64,000 bases of DNA from Acipenser ruthenus (GCF_902713425.1 NC_081209.1:10922897-10986896); one strand, 5' to 3'. Counted from the first letter of the stretch, positions 35,501-48,836 are shown. Numbers and translations are program-made. The notes: a model not told the origin generated them from the sequence alone.

Positions 35501-37006
35501 AATATTTAATGCAAACTTACTCTTGCTGCCTTCACAGTAAGGAAGCTGGTCCAGAATTCCTAATGCAGTAAATCATTTGATTTCACAGAAATAACTCAGT
35601 GCCATAAAATGGGTCTTTAATGGGGAGCAGTTAAAGGCAATAACTCCAATTATATAACAGTAAATAGATTGTGAAATTTAGTTCTAAAAATAATCCACAA
35701 ATTAGATACTGTTAAGTCATGTCAGACATGATGCAAGACTCAATACTTGAATGCATTAACAGCCCAGAGGCTTAACACATCTTCACAGGAGTTACAGCAT
35801 GTTTAAGCCAAGTCCAGCACTCACTTGGTATAGGTGCACACAATAGCCTGACTGAATGGAGTCTGGTAGAAGCCTCTCTGGGTAGGTTTGTAGGTCAGCA
35901 CATTCATGTAACTGGTAACATTGGCAGTAACCTGAGCAAAACATGGATAAAAAGATTTAAAACACTTGATCTGCAGTTCAAGGGTAAGACACACCTCCAG
36001 GTTAGCCTTTACAAGACTGGGGTTAAGGCACACACTGCATGTCAACAGCCTGAAGCCAAAACAACGCATTTAGTTTGTTTAAAGAAAAGCGTATAAAACA
36101 CACAAGTAATTTACCCTTATTTACTTCTTAGCAGACATCCTTATCCAGGGCTACTTAGTCAAACAAATACATTAAGAATCACAGTACAAGTAGCCTAATA
36201 CAATTAAGAGCAAAATACATACAATGACTTTGGTTCTAGCAAGTAGGACAATATACAGCTGCCAATACGTTTGTATTGCTTAGTTATGTAACACATACTA
36301 GCGTCAATGACAACTGAAATATACGTTTTTAAACACGCCTTTACAACCACAGCCAATATTGCATTAGCAGTGCTAGAAAAAGTACAAGGTGTATATTTAT
36401 ACAAGCGTGTACAGCGTAATACGGGGCAGTGGAATTAGAGCGCGAACGTTTCTTACGTGAACCCAACATACAAGCCCTTAGAAGCCACTTACCATGCGCA
36501 TAAAGCGGCAGTCCAGCAGCCCGTACTGGAACACCACCATGTTATTACCGGCGCTGCTGCTGGATGGAGGACAGGGTCCCAGCAGGAGGCCACTCGGGTC
36601 CAGAGGCAACGCCGATCGAGAGTAATCCAACAACACCCTCACAGCCACAGAGTCCACGCCGCAGGCTGTACTCACAGCTACAGGAGAAACGGGTTTGGAA
36701 TAAAGCGGAACATACAACTATTTTGTTAAAGGGTTCATGTAACGAAAGTTTTAATTTTGTACCTGAATACTCTTTAAAATAACCAAATACGCACTACTAA
36801 GTGTTCCACAAAATGACAATGTCTGGATAGCAGTAAAACGAGTATGTTAACACACGAACATTATGTACCGGTACAGTCAGTGCTACCAAAACATAAGGCA
36901 CAAAACACACTAACCCCGCCAGTAGCCCACATTACCTTCCTGCGGTGCAGCAAACGGTACACAGTAAAGCGCAATCACGACATATTTCACACAACGCCGC
37001 CATCAT
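32539..37006 (-). CDS. zp3-like: ZP-f: ten-exon ZP3-like gene with one early frameshift
   Basis: Exons: 1 36936-37006, 2 36493-36677, 3 35825-35931, 4 35313-35404, 5 34900-35080, 6 34406-34514, 7 34121-34212, 8 33522-33607, 9 33044-33157, 10 32539-32756; AATAAA 32521-32516. Exons 2-10 are open with GT-AG borders and encode complete ZP-N, ZP-C, the CSCCTLNC cluster, RKRR, hydrophobic patch, membrane helix and a tail ending in SSSSPARHF. Exon 1 is 71 nt, one more than in ZP-c and ZP-i: an extra base at the Trp codon (TTGTGTGAAA against TTGTGGAAA). This shifts the signal peptide out of frame and would end translation in exon 2. No in-frame upstream or downstream ATG in exon 1 rescues it. It could be a very recent pseudogene, an allele, or an assembly error; otherwise it is the best preserved minus-strand copy. 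Confidence 0.8.
33741..33938. mobile_element. Remnant of the hAT-like MITE in intron 7 of ZP-f
   Basis: It is similar to the interior and right end of the MITE at 12409-12717 ('cccaggaccaggaaacccca' near 33910-33929), with the left end lost beside a poly-G run at about 33726-33741. Confidence 0.55.
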
Positions 37007-37489
37007 CTTTCAAACCAACAGTTACCTACCAAACACTACCGTCCAGGTGCTTTTCTAGTGACATTAATTCGAGTGATTTGGCAATTTACACTGAGTGGAC
37101 CACTGACACAGGTGTGACGAGTTGTACCATTGCGTGGGTGCCTGCCTATACCACGCACACTCCAGAAAAAACACTCACACTCAACAGTTAACATCAATTA
37201 AAAAATTGGGCAGACCTTATTGCCTTGTTAACACTCCAGGTTTCGTTGCTGGAGTTCACATTGAACTTATTTATACAGCGCAATTATTTACATGTGTGCG
37301 CCTGCCTGCATTAACCGAGATCGCAAGGCTACAATATGTTTCTACATTCAATCCACCGCGACAAGGGACTGATGTTAAAAAAAAAAAAAAAAAAAAAACC
37401 TAGACCAGCCTACAGTTAAGCAATATATTTAATGTAAAGAAAACGTTCATTTCTTACTTTCTCAAGCTGCTTCTGTATGAACATGTTAC
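37007..37489 (-). promoter_or_regulatory. ZP-f proximal promoter and 5' flank
   Basis: CAGGTG (37109-37114), i.e. CACCTG on the gene strand, lies about 105 bp upstream of the ATG. The block around 37030-37100 is conserved in all copies that retain exon 1. A poly-A tract lies at 37377-37397. No other gene is visible. Confidence 0.4.
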
Positions 37490-38499
37490 AGTCAGAGTCA
37501 CGATTCGGTCAGTCGCTGACACAAATAACATTTCGTGATTTGAGCATTTATTATCAAAGAACGAAATGCAAGGTTATTTCGGTCTTTGAGCAAATTATTT
37601 TTAAACATAAAAGAAGAGACAGCTTCTTCGGTCTTTGAGTAAAGAGATATAATCAAATTGGTGAATGTGCTTTGAGAAAATGCACAGTTCATGAACGGAT
37701 TTTGAGGATTCAAGGCTCCATTTCTTTCAAGTGCAACAACTTCTGTCAAACAAAGAAGTGCTTCTGTGCGCGAGGGCGTGCAACGCACTTCTAAATGCCA
37801 CAGCATCACGTCTTGCAAAAACAAATACAAATACAGTGATGTGTAGGCCTATGTTTCTATATCTAAACTGGGATTTTTTAAAATGAGCTCTCATTATACT
37901 TCTTATATGTATCTAATTTGATTGAACTACTTTAATTTGATCTGACTGTTATCTAAACACTTAAAACAGTGTTTTAAAACGAGGCTCAGTAGCTCACTGC
38001 TCTCAATATGGTTTCTTTAGAAAATGTTCATTACCAAAGTTGTCATCATCTAAAATAAAAACCTTTAAGATGGGTTTCTTGTTGTCAAGCAGTCTCCGTC
38101 TTTAATCCACAGGCGCGGCTCTGTCTGCTGATGTGGTATGCATATCTGTTTTCTAAAAAGTGATAGTTCACCGCTTTATGTAATTTATGAGAATATTAAA
38201 CGTTTAATAAGCATACTTTTCATTCTTTCTTTCGATTAAAAACAGTGATTAGACAAACATGTATTGACATTTGATTTTGCAGTTTAAATACTGTGTAGAC
38301 AATCATTTCTAAATAATAATGCGAGAACATTACAAACGTTATTTGAAACTCGCTTGAAGTTGAGTGTTTGAGGTCACTATCCTCCTAAATTGTTTGGGTT
38401 AACTTCCTGCATAAATAATAAATCAATGACGTGTCGCATAAATATAATTTACGGATTTCCTGTTCATTCAATACAAAATATTTTAAATAGGTTAACATT
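37490..38499. mobile_element. Element L, truncated third copy without SINE
   Basis: The left inverted end is present (cacgattcggtcagtcgctg at 37499-37518). At 37929-37945 the sequence runs uninterrupted through the place where the SINE sits in the other copies. The right inverted end is cut by the retroelement that begins at about 38500. Confidence 0.6.
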
Positions 38500-41400
38500 T
38501 CACGGGGCGGAGCTATGCCACCTGATAGGGTTTATTGACAGAGTTAGTAAACAGTAAACATATACACATGGAGAGAGGGGCTCGATAGACACGATAAACA
38601 GGAGGGGGGCCACCGTCTTTGAGGTGACCCGACATACGAAGATGCTCGCGAACCGGAAAGAAAACATGAATTAGTATTAATAAACAAAAGAGGTTCCGGC
38701 TCTTCCTGACCTAACATATACAGTAGGGGGGTTCCGTCGCTGAGGAGACCTGACAAACAGGAGGGGGGCCACCGTCTTTGAGGCGACCCGACATACCAAG
38801 AGGGGCACCATCTCTGAGGTTACCCGACATACGAAGAGGCTCGCGAACCGGAAAGAAAACATAAAGTTAGTATTTGTTAAAACATATAATGCGTGGTGTT
38901 CCGCCTCTTCAAAGCCCAACATAATAGAAGGGGGGTTCCGTCGCTGAGGAGACCCGACAAACAGGAGATGGGCCACCGTCTTTGAGGAGACCCGACAAAC
39001 ACAAGGGATGCCACCGCTTGGGGACCCTCACATAGAGGCATCAGACCTGAAAGAAGAATCCCAAAAGAAACATACATGCAGATGGAAGGGTTTGGCCGGG
39101 GGTCCCCTCTGACTCATGGAGAACCCTCCTCTATGAGGTAAATGAAGCGGAGCTTAACAAAGGGTTGGAGAAAGTGGAATCACTAACCCCCCAAAAGATG
39201 GACCCCCGGCTCCCCGCTGACACAACATGAAGAAAAAAGAGAGAACCGCCAATGCATAAGAAAGAAGAAAAAGAGAAAACATTTAGACGAAAGAAAACAA
39301 ACACTTAACGTGACAAAGGGGTTAGTTAGACTGTACCCTAATGACTATGTGAAGACCCTCTGCACAGTGGAAAGAAAAAAAAACCTTTCTTTAATTTTAT
39401 TTCTTAGGGGGAAATCTTTGGTGGCTCAGGCAGAAAGGTCGTCCCCACTCCGGACATACTAGCAATGGACTGATGTGCGGAGGATATTTCAGATGATGAA
39501 GAACGAACATAACTTTCAACTGCTGATGAAGTCCAGCGCCCCATATTTTTAATTAAATACTGGTTAATGTTGGCTTTTGCGGCTGAAGTGGCTGCCCCTA
39601 TTCTAAATGAATGAGGAGTGTAGAATTGCGAAGGAAGACCTGCTCTGGATATCACGGTGGAAAGGTGTGTTGAAAACCAATGCCTTGATACAATGGACCG
39701 GCTTGAATTGATAAACAAAGGGTCAGAGGATGAAATGGCTTTGCGTTCTGCAATGTACTTCAACATGGAAGTGAAGGGACACAGAGGAGAGTTGATCTTA
39801 GAAAGCTGAATACATTGTCCTTGCCGCAGTTGATCTGTTTTTGAAATGCGAAGAAATAAGATGAAATGAGAATCTGGGATGAGCTTGAGGTCACTGCAGC
39901 GGATACCTAGGGTAGGAAAGCTGGCAATAGAAGGAACTGTATATTCAGAACATCTCAAAAATCCAAAAAATGCAGATAGACATATGACTTCCATAGTTAA
40001 ATCATCAAATGGAGAAAAACAGCCGTGGCGGAGAATTGAAATCAATTTACTGAGAATGTCTATAGAAATAGGCAGGCGAGCAGAAGAAGGAGCCGGAGAG
40101 CACTTGGAAATTCCTCGTAAAAGGAGACGAACCGCTGGAATTGATAATAGAGTTGGGGAATTGGTGGACATCAAGCGAAATTGATGCTGAATTCCTGACA
40201 AATATAGTCTGATTGTAGCTGGTGCCAGATGTAGAGAGTCCTTTGCATGCACTATGAACGCCATGATCCAGTCCTGGTTGAATGGAGTAGGATTAATCCT
40301 GCTTTGTAAACAAAAAGTTACATAACATGCCCAACCTGTAGAGTACGAGGATCTGGTAGATGGGGCAAGTGCTGATGCCATGTAATCTTGAGCTGAATTA
40401 AGAAGTTTATTAATAGTTGGATTTAGTTGAAAATCAGCTGATTGAACTGTGGCGTTGCTGCTGGATATTGCAGAGCTGAGGGCAGCAAACTGTGGAATTT
40501 GGAAATCTGTAAACGGGAAAGAGCATCAGCTGCATTATTAAAAATGCCCGGTAGGTGGCGAGCTTGTATTAGGAAGTTATTAGAGACTGAAATCCATACT
40601 AGCCGCCGCAGCAACTGCATTATAAGAGCGGAGGAGGAACGTCCTTTATTTATAATATGCAATGTAGTTGAATTATCACAGTAAAATAGTATTGATTTCT
40701 TAGACCAGAGATGACCCCATAGCTGGGCAGCTGCTACTATTGGGTATATCTCTAGCAGAGCTGTGGATTTTAGATGAGGAGATATGTTCTCGATTTCCTC
40801 AGGCCATGTACTGCAAAACCATTGATTATTAAATAGACCTCCGAATCCCAGAGATGAGGCATCAGTAAATAAAGCCATATCGTGAGGAGCTGAAATGAAA
40901 TCATCATAAAACATAGAGAGACCGTTCCAGTGCTGAATAAGCGCAGACCACATTTTAATATCTTTCCTAGCTTCTGAAGAGATATTTAAATAGGAGTCCA
41001 GATTTTTTGCTGTTGATGCCAGCGCTAGCAGCCGAGATATAAACGTCCTCCCTTGTGGAATGATACGTATTGCAAAATTAAAGTAACCCAGCAATGAAAG
41101 CAGTGCCCGTTTTTTAATTGTTTTACTGATCTGAAAATCCTGAATGAGCAAACGAATATGGTTAAGTTTAGACTCAGGCAGGCGGGCTTCAAACTTTTCT
41201 GTATCTAGAATGATTCCAAGGAATTCCAAAGAATGAAGGGGACCGATTGATTTTTCTTCTGAAAGCGGAACGCCAACTTCAGAAAATAAGCTTTTAAGAT
41301 TGGAAATCGCTTCTGCTGGTGCATCTGAAGGAGGAGAAATTACTAAAAAATCGTCCAGCAAGTGGAGCAAGAACGGGACATGATAGACATTAAGAAGGAT

Positions 41401-43757
41401 CCAGCATAATGCTTCCGACAGGGTATCAAATATCTTCGGGCTGCTGCGGCAGCCGAAAGTCAATTGAGTGGCAAAATAAAACTTCCCTTCCCAGCATATA
41501 CCGAACAGGTGACGGAGAGAAGGATGGATTGGCATTACTTTAAATGCGTCTGATATATCTGCTTTTGCTAACCAGGAACCACGACCTGCTAATTTTATTG
41601 AATGTATTGCATCTGCAATAGTGATGTAATGCAGGGAAAGTTGATCTTGGGGAATTAATGAGTTAATGCTGCTGGTGCTTGACCCCCGTGGTGCTGATAA
41701 ATCAATGATGAGACGCTTTTTTCCTGACATTTTCCTTGTGGCAATGCCGATAGGATTAATTCTATATATTGGAAAAGGAGGAAAAAATGGACCGACTATA
41801 AATCCTTTTTAAATTTCTTTTTCGATGAGAGACTGCACTGATTGTGGATCTTGAGTCGCTGAATAAAGATTTTTGCTTTGGAACGAGGAAGAAGGAATTT
41901 GAGTAAGACCGGTTGAAAAACCATTTTTTAATCCGTCGATCAGGTAATTAATTAAGTTACTGTCGGGATGATTCTGTAATTTACTTGATAACGCCAGGAT
42001 GCTTATAGGAGTAAAGACGGTGAGCATCGGGGAAAGTCACTTGCGTTTTAAAGGGCAGATTGTATTAGCGTGAGCGTCACCGCAATTTCTGCACATGTGG
42101 ATAAAATTGCATTGCCTATTCGAACAGAAGTGAAATTGCATTGAAATTGTTGCAGATTTGTCTTCCTCCTGAAAATATGATACTGCGCCCGTATTTGTCT
42201 TTCCTTGTAGATTGATCGAGGGTAGCTGAAGAATGTATAGGATTAGGTACTGAAGATCTGTATGAATTAGCGGCGAAACCGGATGCTTTAGAAGTTGATG
42301 CAATTGCAGCTTTAGGGCAGAGGGCTGTTGAATGAGCTGTTGAAGCACAGACCCCACATGCATTAGCCCTTAAACCACCATTCTATTAAATAGATCTGGA
42401 TCAGGTTTTGCCCAACTGATGATGTGATTATCTGCTGCCAATATCGCTGCTGCTTTTGCAGAGAATGCTTTATGATACTCATAAAACATAGTCCCTCCGT
42501 ATCTGACAGACAGCTCCACGATGTAATATTCGTAAGATTCCAATTCAGCTCTGCGGTTAGGATATACCGAGCATAACACATCTCTGAATATGGAGAAAGC
42601 AAGGACAAACTCCCCTAATGTAAGATTTTTAAGCAGTCTGGGATCTCTGGATTTTAGAGTTACCGCCAATTCTCCACAATCGACTACTCTATGGTCCAAG
42701 AATTCCGAAGTCGTCATTAATAGTGAAACAAGATTAATGTCCTTACCTTCGAGAATGACACGTCTGATTTGTGGAGAAATAGTGTGACGTCTCGCTGCAG
42801 TTGGAGAGGAGGATCCATATGTAGATGCAGTAGCGAGGTTGTATATTGGAGGATCTGCTTCGCTGGCTGACATTAGGGCTGGACCGGAAAAAGCTGTAGG
42901 CGGCGCTGCAGCATTTGATGCTGAAATTAATGACTGCGCTGTAGATTGTTTTCCCTGTTCCATAACAGACACCCTTTTTTCTAGATCCGACAGTTGAGAA
43001 CTGACCGAAGATAGAGTATCGGGAAAAGGCTGCATAAATGATTTTATCTCGTTGAATATTTGCGAATGTTGGATTTCAATGGCTGGCTGCTGGTTAGCGG
43101 TGCTAGTTGTGGGGGTGGTTAGATCCGGAATAGACTGCCTGCTGTCTGTTTTAGGACGCTGAATGGCTGGGTGCGGCTGATTATGTTTTTTCGGAGGAAA
43201 GACTGGTTCTGCTGAGACTGAATTGCAATAGAGAATGAAAAGAGACTATCACTCCCTGCCGGAATCGCATTACCATTTTTAAGGAGGGTTTTTATCAATT
43301 TATTCATGGGCCAGTCCTTCCAAAACAATCGATCCGGAGGGGCGTCCTGAGGCCGAAGACGCTTGGATCGCCGCAGATTCGATGTTTGGGTGGCAGGAAC
43401 GGTAGGCAACATTTGTACTGGAACCTGGTCGAGAGCCTGATCAGATGTAACCGAAATAGAAGGGGAGAAAAAACGGAGACTGGATGTACCCTGGATTGAA
43501 GCTGAAGGAGAATGATCTGTTAATGACAGAAAATCCTGGGAATCCTCTGAATCCGATGAACTGCTGTAAGTACTCCATTATTAAGGTACGCAGATGTAGA
43601 TGGGTCTTGAAATCGCTTAGGTTTACGCCAAAAACGAAAAAACACAAGACAGCGAGGTAGAGGTGAGTAATGTTTAAATAAGGTAGGTTTAATTGATGAC
43701 AGCAGATGATAGGTTGTTGGTGCCTAGCTCCGCCCCCTGAACCTCACCTATAGGTTA
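38500..43757 (-). mobile_element. DIRS/Ngaro-like tyrosine-recombinase retroelement (fossil)
   Basis: Parts on the minus strand, 5' to 3': gag-like region (about 43660-42037), reverse transcriptase with RNase H (about 41800-40423; LLDDFL catalytic motif), and a tyrosine recombinase (40381-39404; RCSE, HSFR and terminal Tyr motifs). No methyltransferase domain is evident, and the order gag, RT/RNase H, recombinase favours Ngaro over classical DIRS1. The ends share an inverted ~12 bp GGGGCGGAGCTA, and a tandem block lies at the 3' end. It looks nearly whole, with about two to three breaks on the gag side, and appears fairly young. It sits in the right end of element L. Confidence 0.75.
38570..39060. 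repeat. Tandem repeat block at the 3' end of the tyrosine-recombinase element
   Basis: Blocks such as 'gctcgcgaaccggaaagaaa' (near 38645 and 38841), 'ggttccgtcgctgaggagac' and 'gccaccgtctttgagg' recur with about 195 bp spacing. Repeats at the ends are typical for DIRS/Ngaro elements. Short open frames across it are by-products of the repeat. Confidence 0.75.
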
Positions 43758-45050
43758 ACATGTGTTAGCTGCCCAATGCAGCAACACAATGGATTTGCTG
43801 TACAACAAAACTGTCTCCAGGGGGAGCCAGCTTAATCCATCATTTCTACTGAAGATACCTTTCTGCCTCCAGCCCCAATTTTAATATACAGGGATCCATC
43901 CAAGAAGGAGCATCCTGCACCATGTAGGGATCTCCCAATGAATTAGAGATACTGAAACTCGGACATCAAACCTGTTCATTTTCACATATAAATCCAGGAT
44001 TTCTCAAATTCTATTGACTTCCCACGTAGATGGAAAACAAACAAAAACCTGGGGGAATTAATGCAATAAACAGGGAACGTGGAGCTTGATCACTGAGGAG
44101 TGTTTGTCAGGCTCAACAGCACAGCTCCAGGTTCAATTGAATTGCACCAACAGACTCAAAGATATGTTCCCCACCACCTTTGCTTGGCAATATGTCCGTA
44201 GTCTTGCAACTCACCCAACAGGAGTTTGTGCTTTGAACAATGATTGAGGTTTTCACACTGAACGCTTGGTCCCAGAACATGTGTTTCACCAATTTCTTTT
44301 CTTCCACTTCGACATTTGTTTTGGTCCCCAAAGAGACTCTTTATGAACAATTTCACAGCAATATTGGATAGTTTAAATTTGCTTGTCAATTTCAGTCCTA
44401 GTTAAATCCCCTGCAGCTAATTGACAGTGCAGCCCAGAAGCCTATTTAAAATAAAATTAAAAAAAAAAAAAACACACATGCATCCATTCAGTTACAAGAT
44501 TAGTGAGCAAGAGGTATAGAGATGACCAGAAGGATACATTACATACAAGGGGTTGAAATGGAAGGAATTTATAATGGTCTTTCAAACTAGCAAGAAATGG
44601 AGATGGAAATTGCACCAGTTAACAGGTCCAGCAACATTTCTCCCTGCACAGAACAAAACCAAATTGAAAGCTCTCCCAGCTAATGTTGAGGTATATAAGT
44701 ACCCAGGTAAAGTATCAGACACCATTAAATAGTGTCCCCCCCCCCCCCCCCCCAAAAAAAATAAATAAGCCACTATTTCTCCAGTGCCCCTGGAAGCTAC
44801 CTGCCCAGTACAGATTAATGCCCAATCAAACTTAGTTAGCCAGCCCAGCTTTACTGGTTTTGTAGAAGTAACTTTCACTTAATGCCAAATGTAAATTTAC
44901 TAAACTAAAAATAACAGAAACCCTGTTGTGCAAGGGGAGCAATTATCTGGCAGAAAGATGTTGGATGCCCTAAACACAAACTCAGGATAAAAAAAATGTT
45001 ACTCAGTGGCAGAAATCTCACAGGACAGGAGGGTCTTTATGTATCCATTT
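43758..45050. other. 3' flank of ZP-g, no gene
   Basis: It is similar to 31195-32515. The uninterrupted 'cacatataaatccagg' near 43984-43999 is again the empty site for Tc1-A. A poly-C run lies at about 44737-44753. No gene is seen. Confidence 0.6.
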
Positions 45051-45071
45051 TATTTCGCAACATACAAGAAA

Positions 45072-48000
45072 TCAGAAATGCCTTGCTGGCGAGCTGCTGG
45101 AAACCGTGGCAACTGCTGTGTGCATTTCATCAACGGGGACAGGAACGAGGAGCTCCCTGCTGGACTTGGAGAAGAGTCTGGGATGATGCCACATGCACAT
45201 GTAGTAGCCCAGAGACAGGGCTCCCAGGACAGCCATTAGGAGCAGGGGAGCAGCCAGGACAGGCTGCCAGGCCAGAGCCTGCTGGGCTCTGGGGGAGGAA
45301 AGCGTTAGGAACAGGAAGGGCTCCCAGTGCAGCTACTCTACAGTGCCCAGGAGCAGTTTCAATGAGGGTCTGTTACTTTAGGACCTGCAGGGAGGCACAC
45401 TAGAGTGAAGTTACGGTTATATGCCATGGACTGGAATGGGTTTTGGTAGAAATTGTACAATGCAGGTTCAGGCAACATGACTGCAAGGGAACCTGTAGTG
45501 TAAAGATGAAAGTTAATGCCATGCAAACCAAGTGCACACAATTGGAGACTGCAAGCTGAGCTCACCCTCCAGTGACAGAGCAGGGCTCCTCTGGTAGAAT
45601 TCCTGGCTTCCAGCAGACAGCTCTTCAGGAAGGATCCTCAGGGGTCCCAGCACTGCAGTGTGTCTCAGTCCCTCTTCAGCTGCTCAAGAGAAAAGGAGCC
45701 TGGTTAGAAAACAGGACCTGTTGCTTTACAGCATGCAGGACCAGTCACTACACCAGGGGGCAGGCCAAGAGGGTGCGGGATGAAAACTACCCAAGAGAAG
45801 CAAAACTGATGGCAACAGGCCATTGAGCAGAGTACCAGCAAGACAGCAAGCAGCCTCTGGTTGGGAGGGGGGGGAATGGTTCTTTAGAAATACAGGCTCT
45901 GGTAGACCTATTTGAGCATGCTTTGTTGGCTGCCATCCAGTTTAAAAGTCACTCACCATAGAAATTAAAATCGTACCAAAAAAAAAAAAAATTATATATA
46001 TATATATAAAACCCCACCTGTGTAAACTATATAGAAAGTAGAATTCGTACCCGTGTCCCTCCTCTTCCTCAGATTGCAGTTGGAGGTACAGCAGCTGCAC
46101 ACAGAGCTCCGACCAGGGTTATCCAGGAGCTCCCAGCTGGAACACAAGAGCAGGACACTGAACCCAAAGACACAGCAACAGACTTCTACACAGAGCAGTA
46201 TAATGAAGTTGGTTTCCCCACTCCCACCCAGTTACTAGCATTTCAATTAAATTTTCCATACAACTAAGGAGGCACAGAACTGATAGTGAAGATTAAGAAA
46301 CTCATCCTGGGTCAATGGTGTTGGTTAACTGGACCTCACATTTGTACACCCGCTACATGAAGGTAAAAATGCTGGAGTGAATTGTATGCACGGAAGGTTC
46401 CATAATATACCCAGGTTTGTTTAGGATGCACAAGTGGTTCCGTAGGGCTGGGTTTCCTCCTGTAATCCTGGTGCTGGGGCACCAAGAAAGCTAAGGCTTT
46501 CTTGGTGGGGTCATTGAGCTGGGCAGGGTCCCAGGCCAGCAAGCGGCAATGGATATAGACCTAGAAAATAATTTGATAAAAAAAGGAACACTAATAAAAA
46601 ACCAACAACATTTGCTCTAGAAACCAAATTGTTTGCAAAAAGGTTATGCACATTACAAGCACCACATCAGATACTCAAAGAATTCATTAAACAAGTAGAG
46701 AATCTTGGTAACTAGCTGCCCTGAGACTTCCAATACAACAGATTAGCCCATCAGATACTCACATCTGTATTCAGTTGTGTAAACCTGAAGGCCTGGACAA
46801 CCAGACGGATCTCAGAGGTCTGGACTCAGGCTGGTAACTCCAGGTTTCTGCCCAGTCCGTCTACAAAGCATCTGCAAGGAGAAAGAGCACTGAGCAGGGG
46901 GAGGCACTGGCCAGGACTCAGGGACTACAGACAACCACCAGAAGAAAGGAGCGAGCAAGACTTCCTGTGTTCCAGGGAGACTTCCTGTACAAAATTACAT
47001 TCCAACCCTTTGTGTGCACTAGTGGAAAGTTTGAACTTAACTTGGGGCTGGTTTCCACAAATCATGGACATCTTACCACTGGACACCTTTCTAGGCCAAT
47101 AGACCAAGTGTACATTGCAGGACAGCAAACTCACCATTCATAATCCCCATGGTAAACTCCAGCGTCCCAAACCCAGAGGCATCCCCAAGTGCAGGGTTAT
47201 ACACTGGAGGAGTCCAGCCAGCAGGTCTGGAGAACACAGGTAGAAAGCTTTAGTTAGAACAGCAACACACCAAAACAATTTGCATTCAGCAGAAGACACT
47301 GAATTGTAAACAATTTATTGGCAATATTTAATGCAAACTTACTATTGCTGCCTTCACAGCAAAGAAGCTGGTCCAGAATTCCTAATGCAGTAAATCATTT
47401 GATTTCACAGAAATAACTTTGTGCCATAAAATGGGCCTTTAACTGCTCCCCATTAAAAGGCAATAACTCCAATTATAATACAGTAAATAGATTGTGAAAT
47501 TTAGCTCTAAAAAAGAATCCACAAATTAGATACTGTTAAGTCATGTCAGACATGATGCAAGACTCAATACTTGAATGCATTAACAGCCCAGAGGCTTAAC
47601 ACATCTTCACAGGAGTTACAGCATGTTTAAGCCAAGTCCAGCACTCACTTGGTATAGGTGCACACAATAGCCTGACTGAATGGAGTCTGGTAGAAGCCTC
47701 TCTGGGTGGGCTTGTAGGTCAGCACATTCATGTAACTGGTAACATTGGCAGTAACCTGGGCAAGACATGGATAAAAAGATTTAAAACACTTCATCTGCAG
47801 TTCAAGGGTAAGACACACCTCCAGGTTAGCCTTTACAAGACTGGGGTTAAGGCACACACTGCATGTCAACAGCCTGAAGCCAAAACAATGCATTTAGTTT
47901 GTTTAAAGAAAAGAGTATAAAACACATAAGTAACTTACCCTTATTTACTTCTTAGCAGACATCCTTATCCAGGGCTACTTAATCAAACAAATACATTAAG

Positions 48001-48836
48001 ACTCACAGTACAAGTAGCCTAATACAATTAAGAGCAAAATACATACAATGACTTTGGTTCTAGCAAGTAGGACAATATACAGCTGCCAATACGTTTGTAT
48101 TGCTTAGTTATGCAACACATACTAGCGTCAATGACAACTGAAATATACGTTTTTAAACATGCCTTTACAACCACAGCCAATATTGCATTAGCAGTGCTAG
48201 AAAAAGCTTCCGAGTACAAGGTGTATATTTATACAAGCATGTACAGCGTAATACGGTGCAGTGGAATTAGAGCTCGAACGCTTCTTACGTGAACCCAACA
48301 TACAAGCCCTTAGAAGCCACTTACCATGCGCATAAAGCGGCAGTCCAGCAGCCCGTACTGGAACACCACCATGTTATTACCGGCGCTGCTGCTGGATGGA
48401 GGACAGGGTCCCAGCAGGAGGCCACTCGGGTCCAGAGGCAACGCCGGTCGAGAGTAATCCAACAACACCCTCACAGCCACCGAGTCCACGCCGCAGGCTG
48501 TACTCACAGGAGAAACGGGTTTGGAATAAAGCGGAACATACAACTATTTTGTTAAAGGGTTCATGTAATGAAAGGTTTAAATTTTGTACCTGAATACTCT
48601 TTAAAATAACCAAATACGCACTACTAAGTGTTCCACAAAAGGACATAATGTCTGGATAGCAGTAAAACGAGTATGTTAACACACCAACATTATGTACCGG
48701 TACAGTCAGCGCTACCAAAACATAAGGCACAAAACACACTAACCCCGCCAGTAGCCCACATTACTTCCTGTGGTGCAGCAAACGGTACACAGCACAGCGC
48801 AAACACGACATATTTCCACAACACCACTGCCATCAT
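45072..48836 (-). pseudogene. zp3-like: ZP-g: rearranged ZP3-like pseudogene
   Basis: Traceable exons: 1 48765-48836, 2 48325-48509, 3 47649-47755, 4 47135-47226, 6 46763-46871, 7 partial about 46492-46560, 8 46051-46136, 9 45566-45679, 10 45072-45288. One base is missing at the exon 1 donor (CAGGAAGTAATG), which changes intron phase. A 6 bp loss removes the exon 2 acceptor TAG. Exon 5 and neighbouring intron are deleted (junction near 47079). Exon 6 contains a perfect 27 bp inversion (46828-46854) that creates a stop after GLGRNLELPA. The end of exon 7 is replaced. Exon 10 lacks one C in the CCCC of its start and shifts frame. Exons 3, 4, 8 and 9 stay open. The gene cannot make a ZP protein. 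Confidence 0.9.

Noticed and set aside
39879-40184. Plus-strand open frame of about 100 residues
   Set aside because: It is antisense to the recombinase region of the tyrosine-recombinase retroelement.
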